NCBI GenBank assembly: GCA_023423675.1
Contig: JAFAFD010000418.1
Location: 1-6,520 of the forward strand
Source of the DNA: Pseudomonadota bacterium
Lineage (GTDB): Bacteria > Pseudomonadota > Gammaproteobacteria > Xanthomonadales > Xanthomonadaceae
Length of the DNA stretch: 6,520 nucleotides
Reading direction: 5' to 3'
The position numbers were made by a program, and so were the translations under genes. This document shows, one piece after another, positions 1-6,091 of the stretch; the first letter of the stretch is position 1, and the number at the start of each line of letters is the position of its first letter. The notes beneath the pieces are model-generated. The model did not search any database, had not been told where the DNA came from, and was given only the letters and a program-made list of their open reading frames with translations.

Positions 1-615
1 ATGATCGGCGGCTTTGGTACCGCCGGCATGCCCGATGAGCTGATCGATGCGCTCATCGCCCAGGGCGCGCGCGAACTGACCATCATCAACAACAACGCCG
101 GCAACGGCGATACCGGCCTGGCTGCGCTGATCAAGCACAAGCGCGTGCGCCGCATCGTCTGCTCCTTCCCGCGCCAAGCTGACTCGCAGCACTTCGATGC
201 GGCCTACCGTGCTGGCGAGATCGAACTGGAGCTGGTGCCGCAGGGCAACCTGGCCGCGCGCATCCACGCCGCCGGTTCGGGCCTGGGCGCGATCTTCACC
301 CCCACCGGCTACGGCACCGAGCTGGCGCAGGGCAAGGAAACGCGCGAGATCGATGGCCGCCACTACGTGCTCGAGTACCCGCTGCACGCCGATTTCGCGC
401 TGATCAAGGCCGACCGTGGCGACCGCTGGGGCAACCTGGTGTACCGCAAGACCGCGCGCAACTTCGGTCCGCTGATGGCGATGGCCGCACGCTGCGCCAT
501 CGTGCAGGTGCGTGAAGTGCTGGCGCTGGGCGAACTGGACCCGGAGGCCGTGGTGACCCCGGGCATCTTCGTGCAGCGCGTGGTGCCGGTGGCCGCAGAA
601 GGAGTGCAGGCATGA
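1..615 (+). CDS. pcaI: 3-oxoadipate (beta-ketoadipate) CoA-transferase subunit A, 5'-partial
   Basis: This is the alpha subunit of beta-ketoadipate:succinyl-CoA transferase. With PcaJ it moves CoA from succinyl-CoA to beta-ketoadipate, the penultimate step of protocatechuate breakdown, in the cytosol. The visible 204 residues open directly on the glycine-rich GGFGTAGMP motif near the N-terminus of family I CoA-transferase A subunits. They continue with NNAGNG, CSFPRQ, VPQGNLA, SPTGYGTE-like (here FTPTGYGTE), KGDRWGN-like (here DRGDRWGN) and the C-terminal TPGIFVQRVV motif typical of PcaI. As I recall, Pseudomonas PcaI is about 230 residues and has some 20 residues before this motif. The ATG at position 1 is therefore probably an internal methionine, and the true start lies upstream of the window. 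The stop codon overlaps the pcaJ start as ATGA, consistent with translational coupling of the two subunits. The nearest alternative is ScoA or AtoD, but the pca context makes PcaI much more likely. Confidence 0.95.
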   Translation: MIGGFGTAGMPDELIDALIAQGARELTIINNNAGNGDTGLAALIKHKRVRRIVCSFPRQADSQHFDAAYRAGEIELELVPQGNLAARIHAAGSGLGAIFTPTGYGTELAQGKETREIDGRHYVLEYPLHADFALIKADRGDRWGNLVYRKTARNFGPLMAMAARCAIVQVREVLALGELDPEAVVTPGIFVQRVVPVAAEGVQA

Positions 616-1259
616 ACAAGCTCAGCCGCGAACAGATGGCCGCGCGCCTGGCGCGCGACATTCCCGAAGGTGCCTACGTCAACCTGGGCATTGGCCTGCC
701 GACCACGGTGGCCAACTTCCTGCCGGCCGACAAGGAGATCTTCCTGCAGTCGGAGAACGGCCTGCGCGGCATGGGCCCGGCGCCGGCCCCCGGCCAAGAA
801 GATCCGGACCTGATCAACGCCGGCAAGCAGCCGGTCACCCTGCTCACCGGTGGCTGCTATTTCCACCATGCTGATTCGTTCGCGATGATGCGCGGCGGCC
901 ACCTCGACATCTGCGTGCTCGGCGCCTTCCAGGTGTCGGCACACGGCGACCTGGCCAACTGGAGCACCGGCGCGCCCGACGCGATTCCCGCCGTGGGTGG
1001 CGCAATGGACCTGGCCATCGGTGCCAAGCAGGTCTTCGTGATGATGGACCTGTTCACCAAGAAGGGTGAAAGCAAGCTGGTGGCCGAATGCAGCTACCCG
1101 CTGACCGGCCTGCGCTGCGTGTCGCGCGTGTATACCGATGTGGCGGTGTTCGACCTCGGCGCCGACGGCGCGACCGTGCTGGAGATGGTCGAGGGCATGG
1201 ACATCGAACAACTGCGTGAACTGACCGGCCTGCCGCTGGCACTGGCCGAGGGAGCCTGA
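612..1259 (+). CDS. pcaJ: 3-oxoadipate CoA-transferase subunit B
   Basis: This is the beta subunit of beta-ketoadipate:succinyl-CoA transferase and carries the catalytic glutamate. The 215-residue protein has NLGIGLPT at about residues 24-31 and the SENG motif at 47-50. By family knowledge, Glu48 in that motif forms the glutamyl-CoA thioester intermediate. [15 protein letters not shown] (95-109), GDLANW (112-117), the glycine-containing PAVGGAMDL stretch (126-134) and TKKGESKLV (149-157) are all standard for B subunits. The length fits the usual 210-220 residues. The start is set by a strong Shine-Dalgarno sequence (AGAAGGAG, 597-604) inside the end of pcaI, 7 nt before the ATG. The gene overlaps pcaI by 4 nt and is followed after 1 nt by pcaF, so the three genes form one translational block. 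ScoB and AtoA are close relatives; adjacent pcaF and pcaHG make the beta-ketoadipate role very likely. Confidence 0.96.
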   Translation: MNKLSREQMAARLARDIPEGAYVNLGIGLPTTVANFLPADKEIFLQSENGLRGMGPAPAPGQEDPDLINAGKQPVTLLTGGCYFHHADSFAMMRGGHLDICVLGAFQVSAHGDLANWSTGAPDAIPAVGGAMDLAIGAKQVFVMMDLFTKKGESKLVAECSYPLTGLRCVSRVYTDVAVFDLGADGATVLEMVEGMDIEQLRELTGLPLALAEGA

Positions 1260-1260
1260 G

Positions 1261-2475
1261 ATGAGCCTGCACGAAACCTATATCGTTGATGGCATCCGCA
1301 CCCCGATCGGCCGTTACGGCGGCGCGCTGTCCGGCGTGCGCGCCGACGACCTCGGCGCGATCCCGCTGAAGGCGCTGCTGGCGCGCCACCCGCAGCTGGA
1401 TCCGGCGCTGGTCGAGGATGTCTACCTCGGCTGTGCCAACCAGGCCGGCGAAGACAACCGCAACGTCGCCCGCATGAGCCTGCTGCTGGCCGGCCTGCCG
1501 GTGACGGTGCCGGGCAGCACGATCAATCGCCTGTGTGGTTCCGGCCTGGATGCGATCGGCACCGTGGCCCGTGGCATCGCCGCCGGCGAACTCGGCCTGG
1601 CCATTGCCGGTGGCGTTGAATCGATGTCGCGCGCGCCGTTCGTGATGGGCAAGGCGACTTCGCCGTTTGCCCGCGACCAGCAGATCGAAGACACCACCAT
1701 GGGCTGGCGCTTCATCAACCCGCGCCTGCGTGAACTGCACGGCGTGGAGACCATGGGCCAGACCGCCGAGAACGTGGCCGAGCGCTACGGCATCAGCCGC
1801 GAGGACCAGGATGCGTTCGCCCTGCGCAGCCAGCAGCGCACCGCCGCTGCGCAGGCGCGCGGCTTCTTCGACGGCGAGATCGTGGCGGTGGACGTGCCGG
1901 GCCGCAAGCGCGGCGAGACCGTCACCGTCGACCGCGATGAACACCCGCGCGGCGATACCACCGCCGAGGCGCTGGCCAAGCTGAAGCCGCTGTTCCGCCA
2001 GCCGGGCACGGTCACCGCGGGCAACGCCTCGGGCATCAACGATGGTGCCGCCGCATTGCTGCTCGCTTCGGGCGAGCAGGTGAAGGCGCTGGGGCTGACC
2101 CCGCGCGCGCGCATCCTCGGCTTTGCCAGCGCCGGCGTCGAGCCGGCGATCATGGGCATGGGCCCGGTACCGGCGAGCCAGAAGCTGATGGCGCGGCTGG
2201 GCCTGTCCATCACCGATTTCGATGCCATCGAACTGAATGAAGCGTTCGCCTCGCAGGGCCTGGCCTGCATGCGCCAGCTCGGCCTGGCCGACGATGCCGC
2301 GCACGTGAACCCCAACGGCGGCGCCATCGCCCTGGGCCACCCGCTGGGCATGAGCGGCGCGCGCCTGGCGCTGCCCCTGCTGCGCCAGCTGGAAGCCAGC
2401 GGTGGCCGCCGCGGCCTGGCGACGATGTGCATCGGCGTGGGGCAGGGCGTGGCGCTGGCCATCGAGCGCGTGTAA
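1261..2475 (+). CDS. pcaF: beta-ketoadipyl-CoA thiolase (3-oxoadipyl-CoA thiolase)
   Basis: This thiolase performs the last step of the pathway, cleaving beta-ketoadipyl-CoA with CoA to succinyl-CoA and acetyl-CoA, which enter the TCA cycle. The 404-residue protein matches the roughly 400-residue family length. Visible landmarks are [12 protein letters not shown] near the N-terminus and [15 protein letters not shown] (57-71), which is typical of PcaF/PaaJ-type enzymes. The acylated cysteine is Cys92 in NRLCGSG. Also present are [15 protein letters not shown] (117-131), NEAFASQG (326-333), [16 protein letters not shown] (353-368) with active-site His360, and CIGVGQG with the second catalytic Cys390. 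Start: GAGGGAG at 1248-1254, inside the end of pcaJ, is 6 nt from the ATG. The N-terminus ([10 protein letters not shown]) aligns with the usual beginning of the thiolase fold. The phenylacetate-pathway thiolase PaaJ catalyses the same reaction, so the name rests on the neighbours. Confidence 0.96.
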   Translation: MSLHETYIVDGIRTPIGRYGGALSGVRADDLGAIPLKALLARHPQLDPALVEDVYLGCANQAGEDNRNVARMSLLLAGLPVTVPGSTINRLCGSGLDAIGTVARGIAAGELGLAIAGGVESMSRAPFVMGKATSPFARDQQIEDTTMGWRFINPRLRELHGVETMGQTAENVAERYGISREDQDAFALRSQQRTAAAQARGFFDGEIVAVDVPGRKRGETVTVDRDEHPRGDTTAEALAKLKPLFRQPGTVTAGNASGINDGAAALLLASGEQVKALGLTPRARILGFASAGVEPAIMGMGPVPASQKLMARLGLSITDFDAIELNEAFASQGLACMRQLGLADDAAHVNPNGGAIALGHPLGMSGARLALPLLRQLEASGGRRGLATMCIGVGQGVALAIERV

Positions 2476-2544
2476 GCCTTCCCCCGTATCCATGATCTGC
2501 AAGACAGCCGCGGCCTTCGGGCCGCTCGCCAACAGGAGTACGCC
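2476..2544 (+). other. pcaF-pcaH spacer with a short leader-like ORF and the pcaH ribosome binding site
   Basis: This 69-nt spacer separates the pcaIJF block from pcaHG and is longer than the other gaps apart from that before pcaB. It contains an 18-codon ORF whose ATG is at 2492 and whose stop (2546-2548) overlaps the pcaH ATG as ATGA. There is no purine-rich ribosome binding site before 2492, so its translation is doubtful. The pcaH Shine-Dalgarno AGGAG is at 2534-2538, 6 nt from the ATG. I see no convincing -35/-10 pair, so an internal promoter is not supported by eye. Confidence 0.5.
2510..2525 (+). other. UUCG-tetraloop RNA hairpin upstream of pcaH
   Basis: The sequence GCGGCC-TTCG-GGCCGC forms a perfect 6-bp GC stem closed by a C(UUCG)G tetraloop, an exceptionally stable RNA loop. 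It ends 8 nt before the AGGAG of pcaH. No run of T follows, so it does not look like a Rho-independent terminator. A role in mRNA stability, processing or partial attenuation between the pcaIJF and pcaHG segments is inference only. Confidence 0.6.
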
Positions 2545-3255
2545 ATGAGCGATCCCACCGAACTGCGCGGCTACCGCAAGCCGTACCCCGGCAGCCAGCC
2601 GCCGCGCATCCACCTGCCGTATGCCTCCACCGCGCTGCGTGGCCCGGGTACCGACCCGATCGCCATCCCGGTGACGCTCTCGGAAGTGACCGGCCCGAGC
2701 ATCAACCGCATCACCCTGGGTGAGCATGCCGCCGACCTGACCGCCGGTTTCCCCGGCCAGCCGCAGGGCGAGCGCATCATCGTCAGCGGCCGCGTGCTGG
2801 ACGAGAACGGCCGCCCGGTGCGCAACACCGTGGTCGAGGTCTGGCAGTGCAACGCCGCCGGCCGCTACCTGCACAAGGGCGACCAGCACGATGCGCCGCT
2901 GGACCCGAACTTCAAGGGCACCGGCCAGGTGCTGACCGACAGCGAAGGCCGCTACCGGTTCACCACCATCAAGCCCGGCGCGTACCCGTGGCGCAACCAC
3001 TACAACGCCTGGCGCCCGGCGCACATCCATTTCTCGCTGCACGGCGATGGCATCGGCCAGCGCCTGGTCACGCAGATGTACTTCCCCAACGACCCGCTGC
3101 TGGCGTTCGACCCGATCTACAACTGCGTGGACGACGCCAAGGCGCGGGAGCGCATGGTGTCCTCGTTCGACTGGGAAAACACCGCCAACGAATTCGCACT
3201 CGGCTACCGCTTCGACATCGTGCTGCGCGGTCGCAAGATGACCGTCTGGGAGTAA
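2545..3255 (+). CDS. pcaH: protocatechuate 3,4-dioxygenase beta subunit
   Basis: This is the iron-binding subunit of protocatechuate 3,4-dioxygenase, which uses O2 to open the ring of protocatechuate between its two hydroxyl-bearing carbons (intradiol cleavage), giving 3-carboxy-cis,cis-muconate. The 236-residue protein has the N-terminal PcaH-specific segment (YRKPYPGSQPPR at about 10-21) and then the intradiol dioxygenase beta-sandwich. All four non-heme Fe(III) ligands can be read: Tyr108 (GRYLH), Tyr147 (GAYPWRN), His160 and His162 (RPAHIHF). They fall at exactly the residues numbered 408, 447, 460 and 462 in the Pseudomonas putida beta subunit. Trp149, Arg157 and Gln177 match the active-site residues 449, 457 and 477 there. 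The length is usual. The start ATG has a clear AGGAG 6 nt upstream. pcaG follows after 4 nt, as expected for subunits made in equal amounts. Catechol dioxygenases lack the separate alpha-subunit partner. Confidence 0.98.
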   Translation: MSDPTELRGYRKPYPGSQPPRIHLPYASTALRGPGTDPIAIPVTLSEVTGPSINRITLGEHAADLTAGFPGQPQGERIIVSGRVLDENGRPVRNTVVEVWQCNAAGRYLHKGDQHDAPLDPNFKGTGQVLTDSEGRYRFTTIKPGAYPWRNHYNAWRPAHIHFSLHGDGIGQRLVTQMYFPNDPLLAFDPIYNCVDDAKARERMVSSFDWENTANEFALGYRFDIVLRGRKMTVWE

Positions 3256-3259
3256 GACC

Positions 3260-3823
3260 ATGAGTTTCCAATCCACTCCGTGGCAGACCGTGGGCCCGTA
3301 CTACCGCCTGGGCCTGGAACCGCTGTACCGCACCGGGATCGCCCCGGCCACCGCGCAGGGCGAGCGCATCGAAGTGCAGGGCCAGGTATTCGATGGCAAT
3401 GGCACGCCGGTGTCCGATGCCGTGCTGGAAATCTGGCAGGCCGACGCGCAGGGCATCTACGCCCATGGCGAAGACCCGCGCCGTGATGACCACGATCCGG
3501 CCTTCGATGGCTGGGGCCGCGTGCCCACCGACGACCAGGGCCGCTTCGCCTTCACCACCGTCAAGCCGGGCCGCGTGCCGGGCCTGCGTGGCGAGCCGCA
3601 GGCACCGCACCTGGTGGTGCTGGTGTTCATGCGCGGCCTGCTGCAGGCCACCCGTGGCCGCATCTACTTCAGTGATGAAGCCGGCAACGGCGAGGATGGC
3701 ATCCTCGCGCTGGTGCCCGCCGAGCGCCGCCACACCCTGGTCGCACAGGCGCAGGGCAAGGGCCTGTACCACTGGGACGTGCGCATGCAGGGCCCGGACG
3801 AGACCGTGTTCTTCGCTTACTGA
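3260..3823 (+). CDS. pcaG: protocatechuate 3,4-dioxygenase alpha subunit
   Basis: This is the non-metal-binding partner of PcaH; the two build the (alpha-beta)n dioxygenase. The 187-residue protein, slightly shorter than the roughly 200 residues of the Pseudomonas subunit, starts with the PcaG-type TPWQTVGPYYRLGL. It repeats the intradiol fold seen in PcaH: GQVFDGNGTPVSDAVLEIWQ (41-60), then GIYAHGEDP, then TVKPGRVPG. Compared with PcaH, the iron site is degenerate, as is normal for alpha subunits. Tyr67 and His117 are kept, but the positions of Tyr147 and His162 are Val106 and Val119. Thr10 and Tyr14 probably correspond to the alpha-subunit Thr12 and Tyr16 that line the P. putida active site; this is inferred from spacing. 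The ribosome binding site GGGAG (3248-3252) lies in the last codons of pcaH, 7 nt from the ATG, so the subunits are probably coupled in translation. Confidence 0.97.
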   Translation: MSFQSTPWQTVGPYYRLGLEPLYRTGIAPATAQGERIEVQGQVFDGNGTPVSDAVLEIWQADAQGIYAHGEDPRRDDHDPAFDGWGRVPTDDQGRFAFTTVKPGRVPGLRGEPQAPHLVVLVFMRGLLQATRGRIYFSDEAGNGEDGILALVPAERRHTLVAQAQGKGLYHWDVRMQGPDETVFFAY

Positions 3824-3827
3824 TCGC

Positions 3828-3844
3828 GGCGCGGCCAACGCGCC
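3828..3844 (+). other. GC hairpin 1 in the pcaG-pcaB spacer
   Basis: GGCGCG-GCCAA-CGCGCC gives a perfect 6-bp stem with a 5-nt loop, beginning 4 nt after the pcaG stop codon. There is no T-tract after it. It is the first of two hairpins in the 90-nt spacer. In DNA this rich in GC a short perfect stem can arise by chance, so its function is uncertain. Confidence 0.45.
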
Positions 3845-3858
3845 TTCCGGCCACTCCA

Positions 3859-3877
3859 CGCCCGCGTGCAGCGGGCG
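3859..3877 (+). other. GC hairpin 2 in the pcaG-pcaB spacer
   Basis: CGCCCGC-GTGCA-GCGGGCG gives a perfect 7-bp stem with a 5-nt loop, 14 nt downstream of the first hairpin. No T-tract follows, so it is not a classical intrinsic terminator. It could act as an RNase barrier or a partial attenuator between pcaHG and pcaBDC (inference). A GTG codon in its loop (3866) is in frame with pcaB but is an implausible start; see the pcaB entry. Confidence 0.5.
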
Positions 3878-3897
3878 CGGGTAAGCTGTGGCCACCC

Positions 3898-3905
3898 AGG
3901 ATGGA
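3898..3905 (+). promoter_or_regulatory. weak ribosome binding site of pcaB
   Basis: AGGATGGA lies upstream of the ATG at 3914. The AGGA core (3898-3901) is 12 nt away, which is long, and the GGA at 3903-3905 is 8 nt away but short. This is the weakest Shine-Dalgarno in the operon apart from the arrangement before pcaC. It supports the ATG at 3914 over the upstream in-frame GTG at 3866. Confidence 0.5.
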
Positions 3906-3913
3906 CTGCACCG

Positions 3914-5257
3914 ATGAGCCACTCCCCAACGCTGCTGGGCGGACTGTTCGGCGACCCTGTCGTCGATGCCGTGTTCAGTGATGAAGCACGCCTGCAGGCG
4001 ATGCTGGATGTCGAACGCGCCCTCGCGCGCGCGCAGGTGCAGTGCGGGGTGATCCCCGCCGCTGCGCTGGCCCCGATCGAAGCGGCGTGCAGCGCCGATC
4101 TGTACGCGATTCCCGCGTTGTCGGCGGCGACCGCACTCGCTGGGAATCCGGCCATCCCGCTGGTCAAGGCACTCACCGCGCAGGTCAAGGCCAGCGATGC
4201 GGAGGCCGCGCGCTGGGTCCACTGGGGCGCCACCAGCCAGGACATCATCGACAGCGGCGCGGTGCTGCAGCTGCGCGCGGCGGTCAGCCACGTGCAGGCG
4301 CGCCTGCAACTGCTGTGTACCGCGCTGGCGCGGCTGGCCGAGGCCGAGCGCGGCACCGGCCTGCCCGGGCGCACGCTGCTGCAGCAGGCGGTGCCGGTCA
4401 CCTTCGGCCTGAAGGCCGCCGGTTGGCTCGATGCGCTGCAGCGCAGCCAGCGTCGCCTCGATGCGCTGGCCGAAGACACCCTGGCCCTGCAGTTCGGCGG
4501 TGCCGCCGGTACGCTGGCCTCGCTGCAGACGCGTGGGCTGGACGTGGCCGAAGCGCTGGCCGCCGAGCTGCAGCTGCCGTTGCCGGCGCTGCCCTGGCAT
4601 ACCGCGCGTGACCGCATCGCCGAGTTCGGCAGCGTGTTCGCGCTGCTGACCGGCAGCCTGGGCAAGATCGCCACCGACATGGTGCTGCTGATGCAGTCGG
4701 AAGTTGCTGAAGCCTTCGAGCCGGCGGGCGAGGGCAAGGGCGGTTCCTCGGCGATGCCACACAAGCGCAACCCGGTCGGCTGTGTGGCGGCCATTGCCGC
4801 CGCAACGCGCGTGCCGGGCCTGCTGTCCACGTTGTTCAGCGCCCTGCCGCAGCCGCACGAGCGCGCGGCCGGGCAATGGCACGCTGAGTGGGACACCGTG
4901 CCGGAGATCGTGCGCCTGTGCGCCGGCAGCCTGGCCCAGGTGACCGTGGTGGTGCAGGGCCTGCAGCTGGACCGCGAGCGCATGCGCCAGCACCTGGACA
5001 GCCATGGTGGCCTGCTCTACGCCGAAGCCGTGGCGGTCACCCTCGGCGAGCGCATCGGCAAGCCGGCCGCGCATGCGCTGGTGGAACAGGCGGCCAAGCA
5101 GGCGCTGGCGCAGTCGCTGCACCTGCGCGAGGCGCTGGCGCAGACGCCGGAGGTCACCGCGCAGCTGTCACCCGCACAACTGGATGCCCTGTTCGCCGCC
5201 GACAGCTGGCGCGGCATGGCCGATACCTGGATCGACCGCGTGCTCGCGCGCGGCTGA
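3914..5257 (+). CDS. pcaB: 3-carboxy-cis,cis-muconate cycloisomerase
   Basis: This enzyme lactonises 3-carboxy-cis,cis-muconate, the product of PcaHG, to gamma-carboxymuconolactone in the cytosol. It belongs to the fumarase/aspartase/adenylosuccinate lyase superfamily, whose signature GSSAMPHKRNP is at residues 277-287. Other family landmarks are the N-terminal LFGDPVVDAVFSDEARLQAMLDVE region (split here as LFGDP at about 11-15 and the DVE helix by 34), HWGATSQDIIDSG (103-115) and LPGRTLLQQAVPVTFG (150-165). GQWHAEW (320-326) follows the signature. The 447-residue length fits the roughly 450 of Pseudomonas PcaB. An in-frame GTG at 3866 would add 16 residues, but that extension does not resemble the family, lies in a hairpin loop and has no ribosome binding site. 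The ATG at 3914 is therefore preferred. A 90-nt spacer precedes the gene, and pcaD follows after 26 nt. Argininosuccinate or adenylosuccinate lyase is unlikely in this context. Confidence 0.96.
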   Translation: MSHSPTLLGGLFGDPVVDAVFSDEARLQAMLDVERALARAQVQCGVIPAAALAPIEAACSADLYAIPALSAATALAGNPAIPLVKALTAQVKASDAEAARWVHWGATSQDIIDSGAVLQLRAAVSHVQARLQLLCTALARLAEAERGTGLPGRTLLQQAVPVTFGLKAAGWLDALQRSQRRLDALAEDTLALQFGGAAGTLASLQTRGLDVAEALAAELQLPLPALPWHTARDRIAEFGSVFALLTGSLGKIATDMVLLMQSEVAEAFEPAGEGKGGSSAMPHKRNPVGCVAAIAAATRVPGLLSTLFSALPQPHERAAGQWHAEWDTVPEIVRLCAGSLAQVTVVVQGLQLDRERMRQHLDSHGGLLYAEAVAVTLGERIGKPAAHALVEQAAKQALAQSLHLREALAQTPEVTAQLSPAQLDALFAADSWRGMADTWIDRVLARG

Positions 5258-5283
5258 TCCCAACGTTCAACGCTGGAGCCCCC

Positions 5284-6069
5284 ATGTCCTTCCTCGACCT
5301 TCCGCAGCATCGCCTGCATTACCAGACCGAAGGCCGCGCCGATGGCCCGTGGCTGACCTTCTGCAACTCGCTCGGTACCGACCTGGGCATGTGGCAGCCG
5401 CAGGTGGATGCGCTGGCCGCGCAGTACCGCATCCTGCGCTATGACCGCCGCGGCCATGGCCAGTCCACTGCGCCGCCGGGGCTGTACACCGTGGCCGAGC
5501 TGGGCGCCGACGTGCTGGCCCTGTGGGATCACCTCGGCATCGAGCGCAGCCACTTCTGCGGCCTGTCGATCGGCGGCCTGACCGGGCAGTGGCTGGGCGT
5601 GCATGCCGGCAGCCGCCTGCGTACGCTCACCGTGGCCGCCACCGCAGCGAAGATCGGCACGCTGGACGGCTGGCAGGCGCGCATCGCCCAGGTCCAGCAC
5701 GATGGCCTGCTGCCGCTGGTGGATGGCACCCGCGAGCGCTGGTTCACCGCCGGCTTCGCACAGACCCATGCCAGCCAGGTGGAGGACATCCTGCAGCGCT
5801 TCCTCGCCACCAGCGTCGAAGGCTACGCCGGCTGCTGCAATGCGGTGGGCACCGCCGACTTCCGTGATGTGCTGGGCCGCATCGGCGTGCCGCTGCTGGC
5901 CATTGCCGGTGATGACGATCCGGTCTGCGTGCCGGCCGAGCTGCAGGCGATCGCCGAGGGCGTGGCGCAGGGGCGTTATGCCGCTGTAGCAGGCCGCCAC
6001 ATCTGCAACCTGGAATCGCCGCAGGCGTTCACTGACGCACTGGCCGCGCATCTTTCCGCGCCGCACTGA
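5284..6069 (+). CDS. pcaD: 3-oxoadipate enol-lactonase (beta-ketoadipate enol-lactone hydrolase)
   Basis: PcaD hydrolyses beta-ketoadipate enol-lactone to beta-ketoadipate, the point where the protocatechuate and catechol branches have already met. The 261-residue protein is an alpha/beta hydrolase of normal length (about 260). NSLGTDLGMW at 28-37 replaces the usual HG oxyanion motif in the way characteristic of PcaD. YDRRGHGQS (53-61) follows. The nucleophile elbow GLSIGG has Ser95. The probable acid is Asp212 in GDDDPVCVP, and the probable general base is His239 in AGRHICNLE. The reading frame is open far upstream, into pcaB, but the start is fixed at the ATG at 5284 by GGAG (5275-5278), 5 nt before it, and by the typical PcaD N-terminus (LHYQTEG). 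The protein is a stand-alone hydrolase, not a PcaL-type fusion with the decarboxylase, which is encoded separately 22 nt downstream. Confidence 0.95.
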   Translation: MSFLDLPQHRLHYQTEGRADGPWLTFCNSLGTDLGMWQPQVDALAAQYRILRYDRRGHGQSTAPPGLYTVAELGADVLALWDHLGIERSHFCGLSIGGLTGQWLGVHAGSRLRTLTVAATAAKIGTLDGWQARIAQVQHDGLLPLVDGTRERWFTAGFAQTHASQVEDILQRFLATSVEGYAGCCNAVGTADFRDVLGRIGVPLLAIAGDDDPVCVPAELQAIAEGVAQGRYAAVAGRHICNLESPQAFTDALAAHLSAPH

Positions 6070-6079
6070 ATCACTCAAC

Positions 6080-6083
6080 AGGA
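6080..6083 (+). promoter_or_regulatory. ribosome binding site that decides the pcaC start
   Basis: The only Shine-Dalgarno-like sequence before pcaC is AGGA at 6080-6083. It abuts or overlaps the first in-frame ATG (6083), leaving no room for initiation there. It is 8 nt from the second in-frame ATG (6092), an ideal spacing. This argues that pcaC begins at 6092, three codons inside the longest reading frame. Confidence 0.7.
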
Positions 6084-6091
6084 TGACGACG

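Noticed and set aside
363..1211. 282-codon minus-strand open frame across pcaI and pcaJ
   Set aside because: It is a shadow of two clear genes, with no family motif and no ribosome binding site that stands out.
2476..2544. Internal promoter before pcaH
   Set aside because: The spacer has no AT-rich -10-like hexamer with a matching -35, so there is nothing to support a sigma-70 type promoter by eye. Other sigma factors cannot be excluded.
1054..3276. 740-codon open frame on the minus strand spanning pcaJ to pcaG
   Set aside because: It is antisense to four well-supported genes and crosses their boundaries, and its translation is low-complexity (rich in Ala, Arg, His, Gln and Gly). Long antisense frames are a by-product of strong GC bias at third codon positions.
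3824..3913. Tandem hairpins as a REP-like repeat or an intrinsic terminator
   Set aside because: The two stems are unrelated in sequence, lack the GTAG-type end recalled for Stenotrophomonas REP elements, do not recur elsewhere in the window, and are not followed by a T-tract.
3901..3981. 26-codon ORF starting at the ATG at 3901 and overlapping the pcaB start out of frame
   Set aside because: Its ATG is part of the region that should act as the pcaB ribosome binding site, it has no good ribosome binding site of its own, and its sequence is simply pcaB in another frame.
3068..5122. 684-codon open frame on the minus strand across pcaH, pcaG and pcaB
   Set aside because: It has the same antisense composition artefact, with no recognisable domain, and it overlaps the other antisense frame in a way real genes would not.
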